Source: Agapanthus africanus
Taxonomy: Eukaryota > Streptophyta > Magnoliopsida > Asparagales > Amaryllidaceae
DNA length: 64,000 bases
NCBI GenBank assembly: GCA_030015575.1
Contig: CM057338.1
Coordinates: 137,107,546 to 137,171,545, forward strand
Direction: 5' to 3'
The position numbers were made by a program, and so were the translations under genes. The notes below the pieces were generated by a model. It saw nothing but the letters and a program-made list of their open reading frames with translations, searched no databases and had not been told where the DNA came from. This document shows, one piece after another, positions 53,760-64,000 of the stretch (positions are counted from its first letter, which is position 1; each line of letters opens with the position of its first letter).

Positions 53760-53990
53760 ATGAGGGAAACAACCGCTTACGAATTCTCTCGACTCGTAAG
53801 AGGGAAAATTCTCTTATAAGATCCCTACGACTTATAAGAGAAAACCACACTTAAGAATCCCTACGATTCCTAAGGAGAAAGCCCGCCTACGAGATCCTCT
53901 CGATCCGTAGGAAGAAAAGTCTCTATGAGACCCTCACGGCTCATAGAGTTGAAAAGTCCTAGGCGGCAGATCTGAACCTGCAGTCTAGGC
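53760..53990 (+). repeat. Hairpin array III of element M
   Basis: A near copy of array II (51770-51990), with the covarying motif at 53683-53730 in front. The 3' flank of the PMD gene follows, with a minus-strand AATAAA at about 54112-54117 as likely polyadenylation signal. Confidence 0.75.
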
Positions 53991-54209
53991 CATCGTTATC
54001 TCTGGGAGAAATGAAGTTATCTGTCAATAAGGTGTATTAAATATGTCATGCTGAAAAGAATTAAAAAAAAAGGCGAAGAAATGACACAGGACGTTACAAA
54101 AATGTGTATCTTTTATTCATGAACATTGACTGGGTACAGGATACATTGTACTAAAGAATAAAAAAAATATATACATATATTTTACAAGTACAAATGATAC
54201 AAGGAGAAA

Positions 54210-57200
54210 TTACTGGGAAGGAAGCGTCTTGCATAGATTTAACAATTGCTCGCATACTTCCTTCCACGTCTTCTCTCGATCGGCTACTACCGCCAGCTCT
54301 GCCTCCACTTGGGCTCGCTGCTGCAAGACCGACGCAAGCTGCTCCCTGACGACCTGATAGGCAGCTTTCCGACTTGGAGTATTGCGCTCAGCTACGTCAA
54401 GCTTCCGCTTCAAGTTTAGCCCATGGGAGATACGCTCCAAGAGACCCTCGAAGATAGTCTTCACTTGGGCAGCATTTGCCTCAACCTCAGCGCGCAGATG
54501 GGCCGTTTCGTTCGAGGTCTTTTGGCATTCCCTTAGTCTTGAAGCTGCTTCTTGTTCCAAGCGGCGGAGGTGCGAAGTGCTTTGCTCGAGCCAAGTTGTG
54601 CGTTGGGTGCTCAGAGCTAAAACTTCGGGAGAAGGGCGCGTCGACTCCAGCCGATTTAGACAGGCCTCGATCCCCCTGCAGTGGTTAACCCAAGATTCGA
54701 CGACGCCTTCGTTATGAAAATTTACGAGCGCCGCCAACATCGGGTTAACCTCCGCAGCAAAATCTACGGCAGAAGGGAGAGCGCCCATATTGAGCTCTTC
54801 AATGTACCCGCTCAGCATGCCCAAACTCATCGCAGCACCCTTGGAAGATGGACGTCTCAAGAAAGGGCCTGCCGGTGAAAGGACGCGAGCCTCAAACGGG
54901 ACCGGAGCCGGAACAATAGCTGCAAAAACAAAACATGGTTAAACGATGGTTCAGAAGATGTTGAAGGGTTACCAAAAAAGGAAATTTATTATACCAGCTG
55001 CAACGGACGGTAAAGCCGGAAGGGCCGGTGGCGCGGCAGGTCTTGCATCCCCTCCTTCGATTTGTGGCACTGCAATAAAGAAAAGGAAAAGTCAGAAATT
55101 ATCCCATTGCTAGAAAAAAGGGGGTAAGTAAAGATATTATAGTGAAGGTATACTCACCGGCGCCACCAGAAGGAGAAGCGAGCTCGAATGGGAAAGAGAA
55201 GTGTGGGAGCAACACTTGATATAAATGATCGAAGAGCACTCATGCAAAGGCACAATGGTATAACGTTAGTACAAAGCTACATTTTTGAAAGATTAAGACA
55301 TGAGTCGTGAATCCATACCTTCCAACATCCGTGATGGTACAAGGGAAGACGGGAAGGTGACCACCACCAAAGCAGTAGTCGAGGGCGCCCCCTCGAGCAA
55401 AGGAGCATCGGCACTGGCCGCACCTGCAAAGATAAGCTTGTTAGAAGAGATCGCAAGATATATAAAAAAGGGGGGAACGCTGGTGACAAAAAAAAAAAAA
55501 TTTACCTGACGAGCTACCAGCAGAAACTGAAGCAATTCCCTCATCCATCGACATGAGACCACCGCCCGTAGCCTCATCACCCGACTCGATGGGAATCGTT
55601 GTTGTGCTCGCGAGCCCGGGAGACGGCAAGGAACCATACGCGGGGAGGGCTATGATCGGATATTACCAGATTCCTGAGAAAGAGCGGTTCGCTCCTCCTC
55701 AGGAATCGTGGCCGCCTCACCCGATACTCCCTCGGTTTCTGCGGTCACGGTTGTCTCGTCCATCGGCACCGTGACGTCTCCTGCCTCAAGCGCCTCAACT
55801 TCTACTGCCTTCGGCTCGACAATCATCTCATCTGCCGCCACTTCAGACGCGACATCAATGACCTTCTCGGCGGCGGATCCTTCAACTTCTGTTTCAGGCA
55901 CCGTGGCCCCGACGACGGTACCCACCGCCGGCTCAGGTTCGGCAGGCGCCACTTCCGCCGTTTCCTGGGGTCCAACGGTCTCCGCCTCCCCCTCAGTCGG
56001 ACTTGGTCCTGCAAGATGGAATGCATATGAGCCAATGGCTTTATAATAATTCTTACAACAAGGTTCTGAAAGAGATGCTACCTGAAGGGGATTTATTGTT
56101 TGCACTTCGGGCCGCGCGCGCCACTTGCCTATAAGCAGTAGACAGGGCGACAGGGGCCTCTCCAGAAGGAGTGTCAGCGCGAGGAATGGTACTGGGACCC
56201 GCTCCCGCGGCCAAAGCAGCTCTACGCGCCTTTGCTTCGCGTCTCAACCGCTTCCGCTCCTCCCGAGCCGTTGAGACGGATGCCACTAGAGCTTCCCTAA
56301 TTGAGGTGTCCTCGTCCGTGAATAGGGAAGCCTCTAAGGTTTTCAGGGCATCCCTCGTCGTTTTGTCAAGCCGAGGCTCTTGCGGCAACTTCGACGAAGC
56401 CGGGACTTCAGTAACAGGCTCGGGAAGAATCCCCGCATCAACTGATATAACCCCTGCTAAGAAACGAAAGAAGGTTAGGTTGACCATCATAAAAAGACAA
56501 CAAACTTTCCTTATAAAAGAGAAAGGGGTGAAACATACCAGCGCCTGCTAGGGCACGCTTCTCCTCCTCCTTCTGGAAGGTTTTCAGGGAGGCAGCAATA
56601 GCCTCTTCAGTAGAGACACCTGTTGAAAATGGAGCAAATGTTAATTAAATATAACAATACAGAGTGCAATAAAACGAAAAATAAAGCGTCTGATGATTAC
56701 CGGACTCAGCGAGTTTGCTTAACATCGCTTCAAGCCTCGCCGATCGCTCCGAAGCTGCAATGGCGGCAGCCAAATTGGTGTCCGCAGGATCTACCACGAA
56801 ACCCTCATTGCTGCCGTATTCACATATGGCCTCGGCGGGAGGAGCCGCAGGCTTTAAGCTGAGGATCGCATCGAGGGAAAGAGCGGACTTCTTCTTCTTC
56901 TGTTGTCCACCAGCTTTAGACCCACCCGAAGCGGATTTGTGCTTGGCAGCCACTTTAGGGCGGCGAGTCCCGATATCCGCTCCTGCGCCAGACTCTGGCG
57001 ATACCACTTTAACCGTCTTTGTGGGAGCACGGGGCGCCGGTGGTGCATCCACCGTAGTAGGCAGTGGCAATCCACGCGGGGGGGCCAACACGCGTGGTCG
57101 GTCAGCTCCGGCATCTTTCATCAGGAGGGTGACCTGGAGCCTTGGCTGCAAGGGAGCCTTGCGATCACCACCAGGAGGCGCACCCCTACGGTCAACCAGC

Positions 57201-59029
57201 AAGCGTTTCTCCATTAAAATGATTGGGCCCATAGCATGCGCATACCAGGCTACATACGGATGGATTATTTTAGGGGCACAGCTAGGCTCACTGATAAAAA
57301 AATAAGAGCCTGTATTGAGCCGGGTGAAATGATGCATAGCATTCCTTATTCCCCCTTGGTTGGCCGCGGGTGTTTCCAGAAAGGCTTCCATCGGGATCCC
57401 TTGATTGTAACTCGATTGTCGGGCAAATCGATGTGGGTTATACCTCATGAAGAGAGCCGTCTCATTCTGCCTAAATACTAGGTAGCCCGGCCGAATGGAG
57501 TAAAGGTGAAGGATTTCCCGAGCCTTCAGTACAGAAACCCCGCCCTTAAAGTCATCACGCAGCGACACCACTGACTTAGTGGTCTCGGAGCCTATGGTGA
57601 TGACCTTATCCACAAAAGAGGTCTTCGCTCCGACTAGATGTGAACGCAGGAGCAGTCCCCTAGACTCCCACGGAGGTGCAACCACAATTGAAGCCCCGAC
57701 CAACCGCATGATTCTTGGGAGTCTGTATTTCTCAAAAAACGGAGGAGTCTTATAGGCACCAAACACCCCTCGCACATGCAGCTCCATCCAAGAAGTGAAG
57801 TAGTGCATCGGGAAGTTAGCAGGCTGTACCCCAGGCTCATTAGCATCCGCCGCTACGCTAAGTCCATTGTAGAGGTAAGCCAGCCCGGCGATCCCTACTG
57901 ATAACTGTAAACCAGCCGCCATTCGATGCGCCGGGTAAAAGACAGAGGACCGCATGAGGCGTGGGTGCATGGGAAGCGCGAAGCTGCATAGCCATAGACC
58001 CAAGAACCCTATGAAAAAAGTCTCTTCGTCCATGCCAGGAACGGCGATCTCTGAGAAAGGGACGCTGGCAGTGCCGGGGAAATAAAAATCCCGCTGGTCA
58101 TTTTCCGATGAAAGTCGGCGGTCCAAGCCGAAACCAAAGGGGTCAGCAAGCTGAGCGAACTTCTCGCCCTGCTCTGATAGGATCTCCGGGGGGATAAAAC
58201 GAGCAATGAAATCCGTGAAACTGACGCCCCGGTCGCCCGATTCCAAATGGAGTTCCTCATAAATCTCCAACACCTTCACCAAGCCCGGGTGCTGATGCTG
58301 AATGGCATTTTCCGGAGTTAAGTCAAATACAAGCTGCTTGGTGGCGAAGACATACTCGTCAGGAGGAAGCAGCTCCTCGTAGTGTTCTCCCCTCATTGGC
58401 AAACCCGAAATCTCAGCAAATTCATCCAGAGAGATGGAGACTTCCCTATCCGCTGTCAGGAAGGTATGGGTGGGGATATTCCATTGTTCGATGAAGGCCT
58501 TTATCCACCACGTCGGAGGAGAGGGATACTCGAAAAGCGAGACGTAGACAGCTGAGTATAAACCAATCGTCGTCAGGAGAGCCCTCTTCGTCGCCAAAAT
58601 GTAACGGGCCCATTGCAAATATCCGGCAAGCGGCCGCGGGATCAATCCAATGTTATAAGCCTGTCCCCAAGGGCGTGCTTCACCCTGACAGATTCGCCTC
58701 CCCAAGATATCTATAGCCGGCGGCGGCTGCACCGGAATGGCACCGATTGCAGGCTGAAGGAGGTCGTCGGCATTCCAATTTTTAACCTCCACGGCATACT
58801 CCTCCGGGGGCTTGTCCGCATAAGGGATCGTAACTATGGGCTCAGAAGGCGAAGCGGAGCTGAAGCTGCGACGGCCTTGGATGATTTGGCTGTACCACCT
58901 TCCCCACAGGTGAAGCCTCTTGCACTCTGGATCGTGATGTTTAATCAAGACGAACACCACCCGGTCCACCGGCGAATGGGGGAACCCTCCTTCCGAGCGA
59001 ACAAAGGGGAAAGATAAGTCGTCAGACAT
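54210..59029 (-). pseudogene. Antisense PMD-coiled-coil gene, eight coding exons (element M copy)
   Basis: Exon 1 (56701-59029) is open throughout, about 776 codons, and starts MSDDLSFPFVRSEGG. It carries the PMD: RWYSQIIQGRR, PTWWIKAFIEQWNIPTHTF, DREVSISLDEFAEISGLP. A Lys-rich and Pro-rich stretch follows. Downstream exons lie near 56539-56619, 56082-56453, 55506-56008, 55319-55423, 55158-55241, 54995-55069 and 54210-54919, nearly all with GT..AG borders matching those in A. The last exon encodes a coiled coil ending NLCKTLPSQ. The gene probably acts in the nucleus, as host PMD proteins do; that is inference. One or two breaks are visible outside exon 1, so this copy may not give the full product. 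It lies between the U3-like segment and the 3' LTR. Confidence 0.85.
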
Positions 59030-59034
59030 GTTTC

Positions 59035-59800
59035 CTGTAGAAAGATAAAAATAACCGTTAGTGTTCTGACACTTGGCATTTTGAAATCTTACTCAACACT
59101 GTGATGTAATGGGTAGGGGACAAAAAGAGGGACCCACAAAATCTGGATGACGGTACATCATTTAATAAGACAACCCCATCATTAGATGAGACTGCCAATT
59201 AATGAAAAGGTCCCCAAAAGAATATCCTCACTGATGGGAAATCCCTAGAGACAAGGAGAAATATTCTCTTTCAGAGCAAAGCTCTGTCACAGAGTGACAT
59301 TTGTCAAACTCTGGTCTCAGGGGAACAAGATTCCTTAAAAGAGCATAGCTCTATGGTAATGGTGGAAAGATCCATCAATTTTATCTTTAGAATTTTGGAA
59401 TCTTGAAAAATCCATGAAAACTTATAAAACAAAATTTTTCTCCGTTTATCAGATCTAAAAAGATCTACATTTGATCTAAGAGCAATGCTCTGTTCATGGG
59501 TTAGAACCCATGGATCAGATCTCTGTAAATCTGTAAATTTTTTGAGAGCAAGGCTCTGTTGAAGAAACCCCAAAGGGGTTTTTCTTTAGATCAAAGATCT
59601 ATAAGAGTAAGGCTCTGTTAATTAAATTTAATTTAAATTAATCTAATTTAATTAATTTTACCTAGAGTGATTCTAAAACTAGAACTCTGAAGTTCTCACA
59701 AGAGCAAGGCTCTGGAAGTTCTTAAGCAAGAGCAAGGCTCTGAAATTCAAATTCTCGAAATTGGTAAAGAATTACCAAGGACCAAGGGTCCTATTTATAG
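59035..59800 (-). promoter_or_regulatory. Promoter, leader and 5'UTR intron of the PMD gene (element M)
   Basis: The minus-strand TATA box CTATAAATAG at 59791-59800 is only 102 bases from the 3' LTR. The leader runs to about 59662 and the intron from about 59661 to 59035 (donor CTCTAG|GTAAAA, acceptor TTCTACAG|GAAAC). AGAGC-AAR-GCTCT palindromes recur six or seven times. The LTR's plus-strand TATA box is about 700 bp away at 60501. The G-box array lies between, so the LTR U3 sits in a divergent promoter. Confidence 0.7.
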
Positions 59801-59889
59801 GCACCTGCGCCTTTTCAACTGACCCCCATGATCCAACAGTCAGGATCTTGCCACCGCTGCACTCACGTGCGCGCCACGTGAGCACAACG

Positions 59890-59901
59890 GTGGGGGGCAT
59901 T
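59890..59901 (+). other. Polypurine tract of element M
   Basis: GTGGGGGG then CATT directly precedes the LTR start TGTTCC at 59902. This matches A (10169-10182) and the tract next to R's LTR. Confidence 0.8.
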
Positions 59902-62295
59902 TGTTCCCCCAATCAGAGCAAGGCTCTGCTTAAATTTTGAAAATTCAAATTTTGAAGCAACGCTTCAGTTCCCGTGCGCTGCGCGCAACGCGCCACGTGT
60001 CAGAAGTTGACACGGCAGCACAACGCCCAAGACAGTACGTCCAATCAGAGCAAGGCTCCTTAAAAAACATAAGCAACGTTCAACTGCGCAAGCGCACGGC
60101 AGCGCGACACGTGTCTGCGCAGTTGCGCAAGCACAACTGCGCAGGCACACCGCTGCGCGACACGTGTCTGCGCAGTTGCGCAAGCGCCGTTGCGCAAGTG
60201 CCTCACTGCGCGACACGTGTCTGCGCAGTTGCGCAAGCGCCGTTGGGCAAGTGCCTCACTGCGCGACACGTGTCTGCGCAAGCGCTGCTGCGCAAGCGCT
60301 TCACTGCGCGACACGTGTCACACGCTGGTGAGTTACGCAACAACAGAGTGAAGATTTAAGGATATTTTTCTGTTCTTGTTTAAACAAGAAGATTTCTTCT
60401 GTAAAACAGGGGGCTTTGGATCAAAGATCCAACGGTGGGGAAAATTCCCCAAATCACTCAGAAAAGATCTTTTTAACAAATTTAACTGATTTTTGAGCAC
60501 TATAAAAAGGACCCCAGACCCCATTTCAAAGGGATAGACAATTTTGGATTAAAAAAAAAAAGAAGAAGAGAACTTCTTGAGAACACAAAGAAGAAGATAA
60601 AAACCTTTGAAATAAGAGAAAATTCTCTTAGGAATAGATCATTGATCTAAAAGACAAAATCAGTGATCTTCAATAAATAAAAAATAATAATAAAAAAAAA
60701 TAGTGCCTTGCACTTGCTAGAGAACCTCTGGTTCTCTGAGATAGAAAGAAAGAAAAGATTTTTCTTCTTCTCTTTGATCTAAATTTAGATCAAGAAATTT
60801 AAAAGTGCTCTGCACTCCTTTCCTTGAATCTAAAAGATTCTTGGTGCTTTGCACAAATGCAATGCATTACTTGAAGGGCCAGGCCCAAATCAAAAAGACC
60901 TAGCAAGCCAAAATAAATTGCAAAGCAATAAAAGGGCTCAGCCCAAATAAAATTGATGCTCTGCATCATTCATAAAGAACAGAGCCCAAAACAAATTGAT
61001 GCCCTGCATCTTTTCTGGGCAAAGCCCAAATAAAAAATAAAAGGAAATGCAAAAGCAATGTTGGACATTTTTTTACTGGACTTAGCCCAATCGTGGCCAC
61101 AAGTCCTCAAATTAAATTGGCTGAGCAAAATGGCTCTCCTAAATCAATCTATATCCGGTTCGAGGGTACATCTCCGAACTCCTTTGACATCCATCGTTGT
61201 AATTCCTCAACGACGTCAAAGAGGTGACGGGTCCCAACGGCCACACACCCAATATTGGACCGAAACGTCCATAAACTAATATCGGACCGAAACGTCCCCT
61301 AAACTAATAATGGACCGAAACGTCCCTAAACTAATATCGGACCGAAACGTCCCTAAACTAACATCGGACCGAAACGTCCATAAACTAATATTAGACCGAG
61401 ACGTCCCTAAACTAACATCCGACCGAAACGTCCTTAAACTAATATTGGACCGAAACGTCCCTAAACTAATATCGGACCGAAACGTCCCTAAACTAATATC
61501 GGACCACCACGTCCCTAAACTGGCACAATAGAGCCCAAATGCTCTTTTGTCGGATCTAAACGGTCCCGTTAAGTTGATCTTAGTCTCAAACTGGACTAAC
61601 GTATCCTTAACAAACGTTTAAGTTGATCTTAGCCCCAAACACGGCTAACGTATCCTTAAATATTCAAATGGATTATAAAACTCCCAATCAACTCTGGTTC
61701 GAGGGTACATCTCCGAGCTCCTTTGATACATGTCGTTGTAATCCTTCAACGACGTCAGAGAGGTGACGAGTCCCGATGGCCATACATTAAATTAATCACT
61801 ATGTTGAGTTGATCTTAGTCTAAAACAGGACTAACGTATCCTTGACGAACGTTTAAGACGCGACTAATGCATCCTTAAACTGAAAACACCAAACCCAAAT
61901 CTAAGTAAATACGGATTTGGACTAATCCACGTCCTACGGGCGACGGTATTACTCAGTCTCCGTATACAATCCACGGGCAACCACAAAAAAAATGAACACA
62001 CACGACACGAAGTGAAATTCTGGAGAAGGAGAAAGTTGTTACCGCGATGCGGTAGCGTAATTAACTGCAGGGGCTTGCGCCTGCAGGGAAGAGCGTCCCC
62101 ATAATCGAAAACCCCTCATCCTGAGGGGGAATCTGACGAAGTCTGCTACATCGGCCGCATCCGTCTAAACCTCCGATACACGGTGCCATAAATTAACTTG
62201 GCATCTTCGGAGAGATAAACGGATAAAACCAAATAGCATCTGCCCCGAACATCAGGCATGGACACCAAGTCCAGGCCGCCATTCGGAGGGGAACA
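59902..62295 (+). repeat. 3' LTR of element M (2394 bp)
   Basis: Collinear with 37485-39946 and ends AACA at 62295. It has six CACGTG boxes in the minisatellite (59985-60325), a TATA box at 60501 and ~28-bp repeats at 61256-61520. The minisatellite differs from the 5' LTR in unit number, while the rest is nearly identical. GGAGT follows at 62296-62300. Confidence 0.95.
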
Positions 62296-63539
62296 GGAGT
62301 CATTTGGGAGCTCCGAATACCATTCAAACGCCGTCTCTGACAAGCTGCCAACGAACTGGCGAAACAGCAATTTGTCGTCGCCTCCAGTATTGCCGCATAA
62401 TGCTCTGAACTGGGCGACGTGCTGATGCGGGTTGCTTGTCCCCTTGTATACGTGGAACTTAGGGATCGTATATCCCGGCGGGTACTTGATTTGAGAGTAC
62501 TGGCCTGGGTATGGTCACCCGGTTCTGACGACTTGGCCAGCCGCTTCGCTTGCCTGATGAGCTTGTATTTGCTGAGCTATATAGTCATCGAGGGCATCTT
62601 TAGAGATCGTTTCCTCCCTGGCTGCTGATAAAGCCGGAAGAGGATTTGATGTTTCCCCTCTGTCGTCCTCGATAATTATTAGTGGATCTTCGGCTGGATG
62701 TTCTGGCTGGATCATCATTCCAACCATGTCTTGGAATAGGAGCATCATCTATTTTATATTAGCCGCTTGTTCCACGGCCTCCTTATCCTTTCTCTCCCGC
62801 ACCCTTCGCAAGAATTTCGTATCTGACTCCTGCTCTTGGTGCTGTTCAGACGCTGCTTCCGGGCTTTCTTTCTGTCCTGTGAGTGCTGCCTTTTTCGTCA
62901 GCATCTCTTGGAGCTTTTGTTGCTGCTCCTGAGCTTTCGCCAATGACTGAGTTTAAGGCCGATGAGCCACGGAAGCACGACTCTCCTCTTTTCCGGAAGC
63001 CATGTACATTGTGTGCACGATCATTCCCCCATACTTGGGGCGTTTGGATCTAGCACCCTTGTGATTTGCCGCCGGCGGTGGGAGATTCTCTGGCCTTCTC
63101 TTTTTATGAGAAGTTGAAGTTGAAGGAGCCATTGTAATAGGCGCCTTCGTGAAAGAAGTACCTCGTTGCATGGTGGAGGGATGGTCTTCTTCTTGCCGAG
63201 CCTTTTGTTTTCTTCAGTCGGTGAGAGTAGTCTATATTGATCACAGAATCTTGGACCTTTCGCCGGACCCTGTGGACTTGGGAGGACAGCCGCTGAGGGG
63301 GCTGCTCCGGCTTCTCCTGTATCATATTTTCAACAGGTGGGGGCGATTTCTTTAGCACCGCGGTTGGAGAGTTCTTTCGCACCCTCCAAAGCAGCTCAAA
63401 GCTGTTCCCAGTTGGAACAGCAGCGTCAACTTCCACCATTGGAGCTGGTGGAGTAAGTCCAGAAGGGGAGTTTTCCCCAGCTCTTCTCACTTGGCGTCAG
63501 TGGCGATGTAGAGCATGTCTTGCAGAGGGGATCTCCTCA
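62296..63539 (-). pseudogene. Element E ORF1 and gag, part right of the M insertion
   Basis: On the minus strand from 63539: an ORF1 homologue (ENSPSGLTPPAPMVEVDAAV, then VPTGNSFELLWRVRKNSP), similar to M's ORF1, then the gag start (MVGMMIQPEHPAEDPL) and capsid up to LPNDS at 62296. There M interrupts it, and the reading resumes at 37484. Its sequence is close to M's, so E is an older member of the same family. Several breaks. It is cut at 63539 by an Athila-like LTR. Confidence 0.85.
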
Positions 63540-64000
63540 TGATTTTCATAGCTCTTTCACGCGTTTCGTATTTTAAGTTCTAAAGTTAACCGCAATCAGG
63601 ACGGCGTCGCGTGTAGCTAGCCGCGATGAGTACGGATCGTCCGCAGAGAGACGGTGCATTTTACATTCTTTTTATGACAAGTTAATGCGAGGATTGGAAT
63701 GGTTTGAATCTAACCTATGTGTGTATATGCAAAAGAGTTGTTTGTTAGGAATAAATAGGATAGTGTAAGTTAGTGAATTCCGTACTCAATCCTTTGTGCC
63801 GAACTTGACCATTGAAGCTAGAGCAATCGGCAACAACGTGGATTAGGGTGCTTAAGCATGGTATTTGTGAAATCTGGCTTATTGACCCTTGTCCGTCCGT
63901 TCTTGTCGCTTGCTTTCGCATCTGGCCAAACCGAACGCAGCCGGTCACGGTTAGGAATCACCGATACCTTGGTAGGGTGGGGTGCCAACAGAGCGCTTGC
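63540..64000 (-). mobile_element. End of an Athila-like LTR, minus orientation, running off the window
   Basis: Read on the minus strand, GCGGACGATCCGTACTCATC, GCGGCTAGCTAC and CCTGATTGCGG match the last 130 bases of the Athila LTRs at 14130-14235 and 21110-21214. It ends AATCA at 63540. No primer site follows, so this is probably the 3' LTR of an element inserted in E's ORF1. The rest lies outside the window. No gene is seen in 63660-64000. Confidence 0.6.

Larger units (their letters stand above)
37485..62295 (+). mobile_element. Complete giant Tat-clade Ty3/gypsy retrotransposon (element M, 24.8 kb)
   Basis: The order is 5' LTR (37485-39946), primer site, ORF1, gag-protease-RT-RNase H (a 2212-codon frame), integrase, 10 kb of repeats with two antisense genes, purine tract, 3' LTR (59902-62295). 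Target duplication GGAGT is perfect. Tat membership rests on the two successive RNase H domains, the primer-site position, the ORF1 upstream of gag and the large size shared with Ogre/Retand types. The two LTRs differ by only a few changes per several hundred bases outside the minisatellite, so insertion was recent. The retroelement part looks nearly whole, with about one interruption; the antisense genes have about one break each. Confidence 0.95.

Overview
The window looks like intergenic, repeat-packed nuclear DNA of a seed plant. No ordinary host gene, tRNA or rRNA was recognised. Almost every base can be assigned to LTR retrotransposons nested in one another. Plant-only lineages point to the host: Tat-clade Ty3/gypsy elements with two RNase H domains, Athila-type Ty3/gypsy elements, a Ty1/copia element, and a plant mobile domain (PMD) gene.

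Layout from left to right. (1) 1-12411: 3' part of a giant Tat element, '+' orientation (element A), with its 3' LTR at 10183-12411. (2) 12412-12563 and 21215-26940: a related element in '-' orientation (R). Its 3' LTR was invaded by A and by an Athila-like element. (3) 12564-21214: that Athila-like element, with both LTRs but only gag and protease. (4) 26996-31795: a copia LTR fragment, then a 5'-truncated '-' copia element. (5) ~31796-36347: the 5' part of another '-' Tat element (D). (6) 36348-37484 and 62296-63539: gag and ORF1 of a fifth Tat copy (E, '-'), split by element M. (7) 37485-62295: element M, a young Tat element of about 24.8 kb with a 5-bp target duplication (GGAGT), two LTRs, PBS, PPT, ORF1, a 2212-codon gag-pol frame and an integrase frame. 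(8) 63540-64000: the end of another Athila-like LTR, '-' orientation.

The unusual part is the roughly 10 kb between integrase and 3' LTR in A and M. It carries two genes on the strand opposite to the retroelement genes. One encodes a small protein of about 168 residues that I do not recognise; R has a homologue. The other is a gene of about eight coding exons for a PMD protein with a long coiled-coil tail. Each has its own TATA box on the minus strand, embedded in the same sequence block, and a 5'UTR intron ending a few bases before the ATG. Because the element's genomic RNA is the other strand, these introns are not spliced out during retrotransposition.

The same 10 kb and the LTRs are filled with structured repeats. 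There are arrays of short hairpins whose stems differ but stay self-complementary, and a recurrent hairpin of about 46 nt with compensatory changes and an invariant TACAATCCAC strand. There are also 158-bp, 155-bp and ~28-bp tandem repeats, GCCGAAATGATTGGGCA iterons, AGAGC-AAR-GCTCT palindromes and CACGTG (G-box) arrays. Array-gene-promoter-U3-like blocks occur twice in tandem, which suggests the region grew by duplication or element-element recombination. My working hypothesis is that the antisense genes and the cis repeats form a regulatory or anti-silencing system. That is inference; gene structures, repeats and nesting are seen directly.
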